From positions 744,001-808,000 of the forward strand of contig NZ_VIKU02000001.1 of NCBI RefSeq assembly GCF_009371985.2: 64,000 nt of DNA, written 5' to 3'. The notes under the pieces were generated by a model. The model had not been told where the DNA came from and did no database searches. It saw only the letters and a list, made by a program, of their open reading frames with translations. The number at the start of each line of letters is the position of its first letter. Positions within the stretch are counted from its first letter, which is position 1. Of the stretch, positions 27,614 through 36,312 are shown piece after piece. The stretch comes from Pelagihabitans pacificus. Lineage in GTDB: Bacteria > Bacteroidota > Bacteroidia > Flavobacteriales > Flavobacteriaceae. The position numbers were made by a program, and so were the translations under genes.

Positions 27614-29878
27614 ATGGAAAAGAAAACGTACTCCCCTGGCATTCTTCAATATATTCCCTTTTTTTACGTCATTTGGTCCGATGACCTCGTATCGGCTTCC
27701 GAAATCAATGTGGTACAAAAAGCCATCAATGAAGATACGTCCCTAAGTAATCAAGATAGGATACAATTGCATGCTTGGCTAGATGTAAAACAACCGCCTC
27801 CAAATGGTGAATTAAAGCAATGGAAGCATACCATTAGCAACTCCAAAGTAAAACTGGTGGAAAGCGACACCTATCCTTTATCCACTTTTAGTCAGAATGT
27901 CGTTTGCCATTATAAGGAAGTATGTCCGTTTAACGACCAATTAAAACATATCGAGGTCAACCTGGGTATTCAACCCAATCATTACAACCACTTGTTCGAT
28001 GTGGAAGTCGAACATGAAACAACCTCGCATTACTACGATGCCAAGGAAATCGATACTATCCTAAAAGGAAGGCATGCCATGGTCATCGATGGGTTTAGGG
28101 AGGTGGTCAAGAATCCTCTTTTTAAGTGGGATATACATCGTACCAAAGAGGAATTTCGCGAAGTGGTATTGAAACAAGTACAGTTTTTGGCGGATAAAGG
28201 ATACGGTTCGATAGCCTATCCGAAAGGCTATGGTGGCACAGGTGATATGGAGGGCTATGCGGCCATTTTTGAAAATATGATGTATGTAGATGGAAGCCTC
28301 ACCATCAAATTCGGGGTACAGTTCGGACTCTTCGGGGGAAGCATTCAAAAATTAGGCACCAAAAAACACCATGACCACTATCTAAAGCGTGCGGGGGAGG
28401 CGAAACTTCTAGGTTGTTTTGCCATGACGGAGACCGGACATGGCTCCAATGTACGGGGCATCAAGACCACGGCAACCTACCATCAGGAAACGGATTGCAT
28501 CATCATTCATACCCCGGGTAAAAATGACAATAAGGAATATATCGGCAATGCACTTCATTCCAAAATGGCCTCCGTCTTTGCACAGCTGATCGTCGACGGA
28601 AAAAATGAAGGTGTACATGCTGTTTTGGTGCCATTGAGAAACGATAAACACGAACTGCTTCCGGGCATTGTTGTCGAGGACAACGGGTATAAACTGGGAT
28701 TGAACGGAGTTGATAATGGGAAAATATGGTTCAACCAAGTATCGGTTCCACGGGAAAATCTGCTTAATAAATATGGGGACATCACCGATGAAGGAACCTA
28801 TTATTCGGATATCAAAAACCCGAACAAACGCTTTTTTACTATGCTCGGAACACTGGTCGGAGGTCGCATCTGTGTGGCCCGGGCGGGATTGGGTGGAGCC
28901 AAAATGGCCCTGGCTGTCGCCATCAGGCATTCGCTTAAAAGAAGACAGTTCAACGATAGCATTAAAATACAGGAAGACTTGTTGATGGATTATCCATCCC
29001 ATCAATTGCGATTGACACCCTTAGTCGCCAGTGCCTATGTGTACCACGCCGCCTTGGATAACATGATGGCCGTCTATTGCGATGATTCACTACCCGACAA
29101 GCGCAAAGTCGAGACGCAAGTAGCCGGACTTAAATCGATTATTACCTGGTATGCCAATGATGCCATTCAGGAATGCCGGGAAGCTTGCGGGGGAAAAGGG
29201 TATCTTATTGAAAACAGGATTGCCGACCTGAAGGGCGATGTAGATATCTTTACCACTTTCGAAGGAGACAACAACGTGCTACTGCAACTGGCCGCCAAAG
29301 GGGTACTCTCTGATTTTAAGGCAGAATTCAACAGTGCCGGATTTTCTTCGGTGCTAAAGCTATTGGGCACACAATTGACCGATAAATTGGCCACTATCAA
29401 TCCCGTTTATTCCAACAAAGTGGATAAAGAGCACCTTTACAATCCGAAATTTCATCGGCATGCCTTTGATTATCGTACCCGTCGATTGACCTATACCGCA
29501 GCTATGCGAATCCGTGATTACATTAAAAAGGGAATTCCATCGTATCAGGCGTTTCTGAAAGTACAGACCCATTTATTGGCCTTGGGCAAAGCCTATAGTG
29601 TTGAGTTGGCCTATAACACCTTTGTCGACTTTGTAGCGGATATTCCAGCGGAGAAACACCGACTCTTATTTCAAAAACTGGGTACCCTCTACGCCCTCTA
29701 TGAAATCCGAAAAGATGCGGATTGGTTCTTGGAACAGGGGTATCTTGGCAGTACCAAATCAAAAGCGATTCGACAACGGGTAGAACGTCTCTGCACGGAA
29801 TTGAGACCCCACATAGGGGTATTGGTCGATGGGTTTGGAATTCCGGAACATTGTATGACCGCCCCTATCGCAAGGTAG
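27614..29878 (+). CDS. Acyl-CoA oxidase/dehydrogenase family enzyme
   Basis: A 754-residue flavoenzyme resembling peroxisomal acyl-CoA oxidases more than ordinary acyl-CoA dehydrogenases. An N-terminal extension (1-130) precedes the dehydrogenase core: LGCFAMTETGHGSNVRG is the FAD/substrate loop, RRQFNDSIKIQEDLL a helical motif, ECREACGGKGYL the flavin-contact segment and TFEGDNNVLLQL holds the likely catalytic Glu. A C-terminal ACOX-type helical domain follows to the end. It would oxidise acyl-CoA to enoyl-CoA, with oxygen or an electron-transfer flavoprotein as acceptor; sequence alone does not decide. It is 108 nt from pckA, beyond a terminator, and convergent with the DUF2807 gene. Confidence 0.9.
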   Translation: MEKKTYSPGILQYIPFFYVIWSDDLVSASEINVVQKAINEDTSLSNQDRIQLHAWLDVKQPPPNGELKQWKHTISNSKVKLVESDTYPLSTFSQNVVCHYKEVCPFNDQLKHIEVNLGIQPNHYNHLFDVEVEHETTSHYYDAKEIDTILKGRHAMVIDGFREVVKNPLFKWDIHRTKEEFREVVLKQVQFLADKGYGSIAYPKGYGGTGDMEGYAAIFENMMYVDGSLTIKFGVQFGLFGGSIQKLGTKKHHDHYLKRAGEAKLLGCFAMTETGHGSNVRGIKTTATYHQETDCIIIHTPGKNDNKEYIGNALHSKMASVFAQLIVDGKNEGVHAVLVPLRNDKHELLPGIVVEDNGYKLGLNGVDNGKIWFNQVSVPRENLLNKYGDITDEGTYYSDIKNPNKRFFTMLGTLVGGRICVARAGLGGAKMALAVAIRHSLKRRQFNDSIKIQEDLLMDYPSHQLRLTPLVASAYVYHAALDNMMAVYCDDSLPDKRKVETQVAGLKSIITWYANDAIQECREACGGKGYLIENRIADLKGDVDIFTTFEGDNNVLLQLAAKGVLSDFKAEFNSAGFSSVLKLLGTQLTDKLATINPVYSNKVDKEHLYNPKFHRHAFDYRTRRLTYTAAMRIRDYIKKGIPSYQAFLKVQTHLLALGKAYSVELAYNTFVDFVADIPAEKHRLLFQKLGTLYALYEIRKDADWFLEQGYLGSTKSKAIRQRVERLCTELRPHIGVLVDGFGIPEHCMTAPIAR

Positions 29879-29885
29879 AAAGCGC

Positions 29886-30707
29886 TTACTTTTCCTTATG
29901 TAACTGGGAAGTATCCAGAAAGTCTGTCAAGGTAATTTTCGGATTTCCATAAAGATGGGTCTTTGAAGATCCCTTGGACGAAAGATCAAACTCCTCTTTG
30001 GCATAAACGTTGGCGTAGGGAGAATCCTGTAGATTGGCCAAAACACGGGTTGCCTCAAGCTTTTCAGCCTTTAAATTGGCATCCTCATATAAATCTACCC
30101 TCAAGTCATCCACGGTGCCCTCCAATTTGGCGGAAGCATTGTTATACATGGAAATGTAGCTACTCTCACCTACCGAATAGATTCTTGCATCTACCCTATT
30201 CTTCAATACGATATTCAAAGAGTCACTGGCGATGTTGAAATCCCCGGAACTCATTCCCTCCATGCTGATTTCCATGATATCGGCCGTCGCATTGAGTATC
30301 AATCTGGAAGACCCAAAAGCATTCACTTCCAACTCGTCTGCGAACACGACATCCGAATTTTCTATTTCACCTTGGTTGGCCGTGATTGCAACTAATTCGG
30401 TGTAGTTAACGGTAATTTTCAATTTCTTCTTCCCGATAATCTTATAAAAAGAACTAATAAAGAGCGTGCTGTCCTCTACCTTGAACTTCAGCACATCGAT
30501 TAAATTATCGTCCGCCTCGATCTCATATCCTTCCCGGGAAGATTTTTTTAACATAATTTCCAAATCATCATTGAGCTCAATTGCATTGAAAGCCGGTAAA
30601 TCTTCCTGTACCTCTACTACACTTCGATTCCCTTTGATTTTGGGTTTGCGCTGGGAATAGGCCTGAAAACAGAATATCACGGCAATTAAAAAAAGTCCTT
30701 TTTTCAT
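29886..30707 (-). CDS. DUF2807 (putative auto-transporter adhesin head GIN) protein
   Basis: A 273-residue exported protein with a signal peptide (1-18, ending QAYSQ) and the DUF2807 fold. The signature is the opening LPAFNAIELNDDLEIMLKKS followed by repeated beta-rungs with GxxxSxxxL patterns that suggest a beta-helix. The family is common in Bacteroidota, often several copies per genome, but its function is not established; the adhesin label is only a domain name. The gene stops 7 nt from the convergent acyl-CoA oxidase stop. An imperfect -7 (TATCTTTA) lies about 30 nt upstream. Confidence 0.87.
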   Translation of the reverse strand: MKKGLFLIAVIFCFQAYSQRKPKIKGNRSVVEVQEDLPAFNAIELNDDLEIMLKKSSREGYEIEADDNLIDVLKFKVEDSTLFISSFYKIIGKKKLKITVNYTELVAITANQGEIENSDVVFADELEVNAFGSSRLILNATADIMEISMEGMSSGDFNIASDSLNIVLKNRVDARIYSVGESSYISMYNNASAKLEGTVDDLRVDLYEDANLKAEKLEATRVLANLQDSPYANVYAKEEFDLSSKGSSKTHLYGNPKITLTDFLDTSQLHKEK

Positions 30708-30773
30708 TTCGTATGTTCTATGATTTAAAGATATTATAAAAAAGTTATACCTTCTTCCCTACTCCCCATCAAT

Positions 30774-30806
30774 AAAAATGCCCAACTTGTTCAGTTGGGC
30801 ATTTTT
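30774..30806 (-). terminator. Terminator of the act-cox operon
   Basis: An inverted repeat of about 14 bp, AAAAATGCCCAACT and AGTTGGGCATTTTT, with a 5-nt loop, 18 nt after the coxA stop on the minus strand. It is symmetric, so it also shields the upstream region of the DUF2807 gene. Confidence 0.9.
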
Positions 30807-30824
30807 TATTTTTTGACATCAATT

Positions 30825-32654
30825 TTAGTGATTCAATTCCTCCTCGTCCTTTTGGAGCGGTACCGTCTGTGGCACGAAATCCTGACCCGGTATGATGTAT
30901 TCACCGTTTTCGTCTACTTTACTATAATCGTACGCCCAACGATGTACTTCCGGAATGGGACCATCCCAGTTTCCGTGAATGTGCTTGACCTCGGCTGTCC
31001 ATTCCAAGGTATTTGACTTCCAAGGATTTTTAGGTCCTTTTTTTCCATAGAAAATACTGCTGATAAAGTTGTAGAGGAAGACGAGTTGGGCAAGCCCGGC
31101 TATCAACGCGAAAACAGTCATCAATACCTGTACATCGGTCAACTCATCGAACATTGGGAATGCCGTATTCTGATAATATCGTCTAGGTACCCCGGCCATT
31201 CCTACAAAATGCATCGGAAAGAATACGCCATAGGCACAGACCGCCGTGACCCAAAAATGCACATATCCAAGATTCTTGTTCATCATCTTTCCCTCGAACA
31301 TTTTCGGGAACCAATGATATACACCGGCGAACAATCCATATAAGGCGGAGATACCCATTACCAAATGGAAGTGTGCCACTACGAAATAAGTATCATGTAC
31401 ATTGATGTCCAACGTACTATCTCCAAGAATGATACCGGTAAGCCCCCCGGTAATGAAGGTCGACACCAGACCTATGGAGAACAACATCGCCGGATTCAGT
31501 TGCAGATTACCCTTCCAGAGGGTCGTGATATAGTTGAAGGCCTTTACCGCTGACGGAATGGCGATCAATAATGTTGTGAACGTAAATACCGAGCCCAAGA
31601 AAGGATTCATCCCGGAAATGAACATATGGTGCCCCCAAACGATGGTCGATAGGAAGGCGATTGCCATAATGGAGGCAACCATTGCCCTATATCCAAATAT
31701 CGGCTTACGCGCATTAGTCGACATAACCTCGGAGGTAATCCCCAAAGCAGGCAACAATACGATATATACCTCAGGATGTCCCAAGAACCAGAACAAGTGT
31801 TCATATAGTACAGGAGAGCCCCCTTGGTAGTGCAGCACTTCCCCTTGAATAAAGATATCGGATAGGAAGAAGGAAGTCCCAAAGCTCCGATCCATAATCA
31901 ATAATAAAGCGGCCGATAACAATACAGGGAATGAAATGACACCGATAATAGCGGTAATAAAGAAAGCCCAAATGGTCAAAGGCAGTCGCGTCATCGACAT
32001 CCCTTTAGTTCTTAGATTCAAAACGGTGACAATGTAGTTCAATGAACCTAATAGGGAAGAAGCAATAAAGATTGCCATAGAGACCAACCAGAGGGTCATT
32101 CCCATCCCAGAGCCGGGCTGTGCCATCGGCAAGGCACTAAGCGGTGGGTAAATCGTCCACCCTGCGGCGGCCGGACCGGCTTCCACAAAAAGGGAAATTA
32201 CCATGATGACCGAGGAGGTGAAGAACATCCAATACGACAACATATTCAGAAATCCAGAGGCCATATCCCGTGCCCCGATCTGTAACGGAATCAATAAGTT
32301 ACTAAAGGTACCGCTGAGTCCTGCAGTCAATACAAAGAACACCATAATGGTACCATGAATGGTGACCAAGGCAAGATACATATCGGCATCCATTACTCCA
32401 TCGGGTGCCCATTTACCAAGTACCGCCTCGAATATGGGGAAAGACTCCCCGGGCCAAGCCAATTGCATTCTAAACAGTAACGACATGGCGATACCGATAA
32501 AGCCCATGATCAAACCAGTAATCAGATACTGTTTTGCGATCATCTTATGATCTTGACTGAAAATATATTTTGTTACAAAGGTCTCTTTATGATGATGATG
32601 TGCATGATCGTCGTGTGCGTGATCTTCTACATGTGCATGTGCTGTAACCGACAT
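30825..32654 (-). CDS. coxA: Cytochrome c oxidase subunit I (caa3/aa3 type)
   Basis: A 609-residue catalytic subunit of a heme-copper oxidase with 12 main membrane helices. The CuB/active-site motifs are visible: GHPEVYIVLLPA (with the D-channel Glu and the crosslinked Tyr), WGHHMFISGMNP (two CuB His), and HDTYFVVAHFHLVMG with the heme a and a3 ligands; the K-channel region is also present, so it is an A1-type oxidase. The first 24 residues are unusual, with eleven His among Ala, Asp and Glu. It is the last gene of the act-cox operon, 63 nt after coxB, and is followed by a strong terminator. It would reduce oxygen and pump protons. Confidence 0.97.
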   Translation of the reverse strand: MSVTAHAHVEDHAHDDHAHHHHKETFVTKYIFSQDHKMIAKQYLITGLIMGFIGIAMSLLFRMQLAWPGESFPIFEAVLGKWAPDGVMDADMYLALVTIHGTIMVFFVLTAGLSGTFSNLLIPLQIGARDMASGFLNMLSYWMFFTSSVIMVISLFVEAGPAAAGWTIYPPLSALPMAQPGSGMGMTLWLVSMAIFIASSLLGSLNYIVTVLNLRTKGMSMTRLPLTIWAFFITAIIGVISFPVLLSAALLLIMDRSFGTSFFLSDIFIQGEVLHYQGGSPVLYEHLFWFLGHPEVYIVLLPALGITSEVMSTNARKPIFGYRAMVASIMAIAFLSTIVWGHHMFISGMNPFLGSVFTFTTLLIAIPSAVKAFNYITTLWKGNLQLNPAMLFSIGLVSTFITGGLTGIILGDSTLDINVHDTYFVVAHFHLVMGISALYGLFAGVYHWFPKMFEGKMMNKNLGYVHFWVTAVCAYGVFFPMHFVGMAGVPRRYYQNTAFPMFDELTDVQVLMTVFALIAGLAQLVFLYNFISSIFYGKKGPKNPWKSNTLEWTAEVKHIHGNWDGPIPEVHRWAYDYSKVDENGEYIIPGQDFVPQTVPLQKDEEELNH

Positions 32655-32717
32655 AACTTCAATTTTTTGTTTATTAATTTTCTTTTTCTAGCTTTTTCAA
32701 AAATAATGCTTTTCAGA

Positions 32718-33818
32718 TTAATTCCTATCTGCCCCGAGCGGGGTGTTAAACGCAGGCCCAGGTTCATTGGTTGCCATCAACTGGCCAAAGGTTTGTTGTG
32801 ACTTCATCCATTCCTCATACTCCTCCTGGGTTTCCACAATGATTTTCATCTGCATATTGTAATGGGATTTCCCGCATATTTTGTTACACAATAAAATATA
32901 GTCGAATTCCCAAGGATCCGAATTATCCTCGCCGTTGGCCGCCCGCTCTGCACGAATTGCATTTGTGCGCCTTACCTTATCGGCCACATCGGCGTTTTGT
33001 CGCATTTCCGCGGTAGTTTTAATCGGTGTAAACGAAAATTCGGTCGTCATTCCGGGAACACAGTTCATCTGGGCCCTAAAATGGGGCATATAGGCGGAAT
33101 GCAACACATCTTGTGAGCGCATTTTAAAGTTCACCTTTCTACCGACGGGAAGATGCAACTCCTTCACAATCACATCATCGGCGGCATAGGTATCGGCTTC
33201 GTCCAACCCTAACACGTTTGCCCGGTCGATATCGATCATTCTCACATTCGCTTTTCCCAGCACATTATCTTCTCCCCCATACCTTGCGGTCCAGTTAAAC
33301 TGCTGTGCGTATAACTCCACTATCAGTGGGTCATCCTCATCGTTTACGTCCATAATGTTCGTCCAAGTGTACAATCCCCATAAAATCAATCCTGCCAACA
33401 CAATGACGGGAATGATGGTCCAGATGAACTCCAACCGGTCATTATCTGCATAGAATAGCGCTTTTTTGTTCTTTTCTCCACGATACTTGTATCCAAAGTA
33501 ATGCAACAGCGCTTGGGTTATCGTCTGTACAAAGAAGATAATTGCAAAGGAGACGAGCATTAGATAATCGTAATCCGCACCATGTGCCGATGCAGCTTCG
33601 GGCAACAAAAACTTAGAGTATTTCCAGAAGCTAAAAATCGTTATGGCGTAGATGAATATCAAAAAGGCGAACAACATATACCCGTTGTTCTTGTTATCGT
33701 CATCATTCGCTATTTGGGAGCTTTCGGTCTTCAGTTGGGACAATTCGAATATTTTGGTCATTTGCCAAATCGCAATCGCCACCAGCGCTAGAACTATTAA
33801 TATCAGTAATGTAGTCAT
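32718..33818 (-). CDS. coxB: Cytochrome c oxidase subunit II
   Basis: A 366-residue subunit that takes electrons through a binuclear CuA centre. The C-terminal cupredoxin domain has the first His in DVLHSAYMPHFR and the CuA loop LCNKICGKSHYNMQ, which keeps both Cys, His and Met; the position that is Glu in CxExCG of model oxidases is Lys. Four hydrophobic helices precede it (about 1-22, 46-66, 84-108, 133-155) rather than the common two. There is no fused heme c domain, so electrons must arrive from the ActE or ActA hemes or a soluble carrier. It lies 33 nt after actF. Confidence 0.96.
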   Translation of the reverse strand: MTTLLILIVLALVAIAIWQMTKIFELSQLKTESSQIANDDDNKNNGYMLFAFLIFIYAITIFSFWKYSKFLLPEAASAHGADYDYLMLVSFAIIFFVQTITQALLHYFGYKYRGEKNKKALFYADNDRLEFIWTIIPVIVLAGLILWGLYTWTNIMDVNDEDDPLIVELYAQQFNWTARYGGEDNVLGKANVRMIDIDRANVLGLDEADTYAADDVIVKELHLPVGRKVNFKMRSQDVLHSAYMPHFRAQMNCVPGMTTEFSFTPIKTTAEMRQNADVADKVRRTNAIRAERAANGEDNSDPWEFDYILLCNKICGKSHYNMQMKIIVETQEEYEEWMKSQQTFGQLMATNEPGPAFNTPLGADRN

Positions 33819-33850
33819 CGTATGTTTTACTGTTATACGTTAAGTCTTGT

Positions 33851-35197
33851 TTAGTAATGAAAATGTTTACTCTCCTCAATAAACGGATTTCGTTTGGGCT
33901 GCAAAGGTTGGGTCGCCAACGCCCTGAATACCCAAAAAATAAACAATCCCGCAAAAAATAATATCGCACCGATTTCGGGAATTCCTATGAACCACTGATC
34001 TCCCACTGTTGCAGGCATAATGGCGTTGAATATATCCAAATAATGACCCGCCAAAATAACAATGCCCGCCATGATTACAAACCAATTTATCCTTTTGTAA
34101 TCGCTATTCATCAAAAGTAGCAACGGAAACACGAAATTCATCGCCACCATGCCGAAGAAGGGAAGGTTATAATCGGCAATTCTGGTTACGTAATAGGTAA
34201 CCTCCTCGGGTATGTTGGAATACCAGATCAACATGAACTGTGAGAACCAAAGGTAGGTCCAGAAGATACTAATACCGAACATAAACTTGGCCAAATCGTG
34301 GATATGGCTATCGTTCACCTGTTCCAAATATCCTTTTGACTTTAAATAAATGGTCACCATGGCTATGACGGTAATACCCGACACGAACATACTGGCAAAA
34401 ATATACCATCCGAACAGGGTACTGAACCAGTGTGGATCCACACTCATAATCCAATCCCAGGACATCATCGATTCCGAAATGAGATAGAATACCAAAAAGG
34501 CCGCCGAGATCCTGAAGTTCATTTTGAAACTGGAGTTGTCATCGGATTCGTCTTGCTTCAAGGAAAGCTTTCTGGAGTATTCACGGTATAAAATCCATCC
34601 CCCCAAGAAAATGGCAGCTCGAATCAAGAAAAAGACCGGATTCAAATATCCTGCTTTTCCCTGTAATAGTTTGTCGTGTGCCACCACCTCGGCATCCATC
34701 CAAACAAAAAGATGATTCATGTGCAGTACGGATAAGACCAGAATCACGAAAACGATGATTCCGCCCGGTACCATGTAGGCCGTAATGCCCTCCATCACTC
34801 GAAACAGCAAGGGGGACCAACCTGCCTGCGCCGCACGTTGCACGGCATAGAATGCCAAGACACCAAGAGCGATCATGAAGAAAAAGAAAGCGGCTACATA
34901 CAATGCTGCCCATGGCTTATTTTGTAGTTGGTGTAACAGATGCTCATCGTGATCCATTGCATGACTTTCTTCCCCATGGCCCTCTGCACTAGGAGTGACC
35001 TTCTCCCGTGTATCGGTTGTCATATGGGTAGCCTCCTCTCCATGGGCACCACCATGTCCGTCATCATGGGCTTCGACCATGGCTTTCGCCTCTTCCACCG
35101 TACTTGGCGCGGAGACAAAACCAATTCCTATTCCCAAAAGCCCCACAGCCATTAAAATAAAGGAAGCTATTTTTAATCTGTTTGAAATCGTGTACAT
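33851..35197 (-). CDS. actF: Alternative complex III quinol-binding membrane subunit ActF
   Basis: A 448-residue integral membrane protein with about ten helices, homologous in role to ActC and one of the two NrfD-like quinone-side subunits. An N-terminal helix is followed by a His/Glu-rich loop (about 42-85), then helices with the MSWDWIMSVDPHWFSTLFGWY segment typical of ActF. The C-terminus ends KRNPFIEESKHFHY. It is placed between actE and coxB, the order known for act operons in Bacteroidota. The His-rich loop could bind metal, but this is inference. Confidence 0.93.
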   Translation of the reverse strand: MYTISNRLKIASFILMAVGLLGIGIGFVSAPSTVEEAKAMVEAHDDGHGGAHGEEATHMTTDTREKVTPSAEGHGEESHAMDHDEHLLHQLQNKPWAALYVAAFFFFMIALGVLAFYAVQRAAQAGWSPLLFRVMEGITAYMVPGGIIVFVILVLSVLHMNHLFVWMDAEVVAHDKLLQGKAGYLNPVFFLIRAAIFLGGWILYREYSRKLSLKQDESDDNSSFKMNFRISAAFLVFYLISESMMSWDWIMSVDPHWFSTLFGWYIFASMFVSGITVIAMVTIYLKSKGYLEQVNDSHIHDLAKFMFGISIFWTYLWFSQFMLIWYSNIPEEVTYYVTRIADYNLPFFGMVAMNFVFPLLLLMNSDYKRINWFVIMAGIVILAGHYLDIFNAIMPATVGDQWFIGIPEIGAILFFAGLFIFWVFRALATQPLQPKRNPFIEESKHFHY

Positions 35198-35213
35198 ATC
35201 GTTGTTCTATGTA

Positions 35214-35780
35214 TTATTTTGTTAGGTCTTGTTTCAACTTCATAACGTATTCCGAGACTTGCCACATTTCATGATTGTTCATCTGGGAGGCGTAGGAACC
35301 CATGGAGTTCAAACCATACTGGAGGGTATGGTAGGTAGTACCAACCGTGATGTTTCGTGCCGCATCGGCATAACTGGGTACCCCAAGGATTTTTTCCCTT
35401 TGTACCAACCATCCTTTTCCGTCCCCTTTATTACCGTGGCAAATGGCACAATAATAGCCGTAAAGCTCTTGACCGACCGCAAGATTTTTTTCCTGCTGCA
35501 TTGAGTCCAAGGGGCTCGTATTCAAACGGGCCAACTCCTTCCCTTCCGGAGTATTTTCGAATCCATAGGGCATCCATCCACGAGAAATACTTCCTTCGGC
35601 CGGAAGCAGTGCCTCTTGCCCGTCTGGTAGAAAATCGACCTCTTCATATGTTTCATAGCCTACCGGTTCGTACATATTGGGCATGTATTGGTAATTTGGT
35701 CTACTTTTATCGGCGCAGGAGGCAACTAAAACCAACAATACCCCAACTGCCCCTATTTTTGCAAAACTGTTCATATTCAA
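35214..35780 (-). CDS. actE: Alternative complex III monoheme cytochrome c subunit ActE
   Basis: A 188-residue lipoprotein with a signal peptide ending LLVLVASC and one heme c site CAICHGNKGDGKG in the second half, followed by a Met-containing segment (GLNSMGSYASQM) for the axial ligand. ActE is thought to pass electrons from the complex to the oxidase or a soluble cytochrome. Its ATG overlaps the end of actD by 4 nt, so translation is coupled. Confidence 0.94.
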   Translation of the reverse strand: MNMNSFAKIGAVGVLLVLVASCADKSRPNYQYMPNMYEPVGYETYEEVDFLPDGQEALLPAEGSISRGWMPYGFENTPEGKELARLNTSPLDSMQQEKNLAVGQELYGYYCAICHGNKGDGKGWLVQREKILGVPSYADAARNITVGTTYHTLQYGLNSMGSYASQMNNHEMWQVSEYVMKLKQDLTK

Positions 35781-36310
35781 TGACTGTTTTTTTCTGATAT
35801 ATTGATTTCCACCGCTCCCGTATCGGCCAGCAATTCTTTCAATTCGTTTTCATTTCCATGTACCTCGATTTCCATCACAAAATGATCGTCGGTGGTACGC
35901 ACATCGGGATTCTCCGCCTTTTTAAAAGGCCACAATCTACTTCTTAAGTAAAATGTTATTACCATTAAGTGGGCCGCAAAGAAAACCGTAAGCTCGAACA
36001 TGATCGGTACAAAGGCAGGCATGTTCTCGATGTAACTAAAACTGGGCTTACCGCCAATATCCTGGGGCCAATCCTCGATCATGATGTAATTCATCATTAC
36101 TATGGCAACGGTAAGACCTACGCAACCATACAGAAATGAAGTAATCGCGATTCGGGTCGGGGCCAGTCCCATGGCCTTATCCAGACCATGCACCGGAAAC
36201 GGACAGTATACCTCTTCGATATGGTGCTTTCCCGCCTTTACTTTTTTAACGGCGTGCATCAACACGTCATCGTCATTGTAATAAGCCTGTATAACTTTAC
36301 TTGCTGACAT
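35777..36310 (-). CDS. actD: Alternative complex III subunit ActD (DUF3341)
   Basis: A 177-residue membrane subunit of the DUF3341 family. It has a soluble N-terminus with VYCPFPVHGLDKAMGL, two membrane helices (about 57-80 and 98-120), and a C-terminal soluble part with RTTDDHFVMEIEV. It has no cofactor motif; in known complexes it packs against ActC and ActF. It starts 2 nt after actC and overlaps actE by 4 nt. Confidence 0.94.
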   Translation of the reverse strand: MSASKVIQAYYNDDDVLMHAVKKVKAGKHHIEEVYCPFPVHGLDKAMGLAPTRIAITSFLYGCVGLTVAIVMMNYIMIEDWPQDIGGKPSFSYIENMPAFVPIMFELTVFFAAHLMVITFYLRSRLWPFKKAENPDVRTTDDHFVMEIEVHGNENELKELLADTGAVEINISEKNSH

Positions 36311-36312
36311 AC

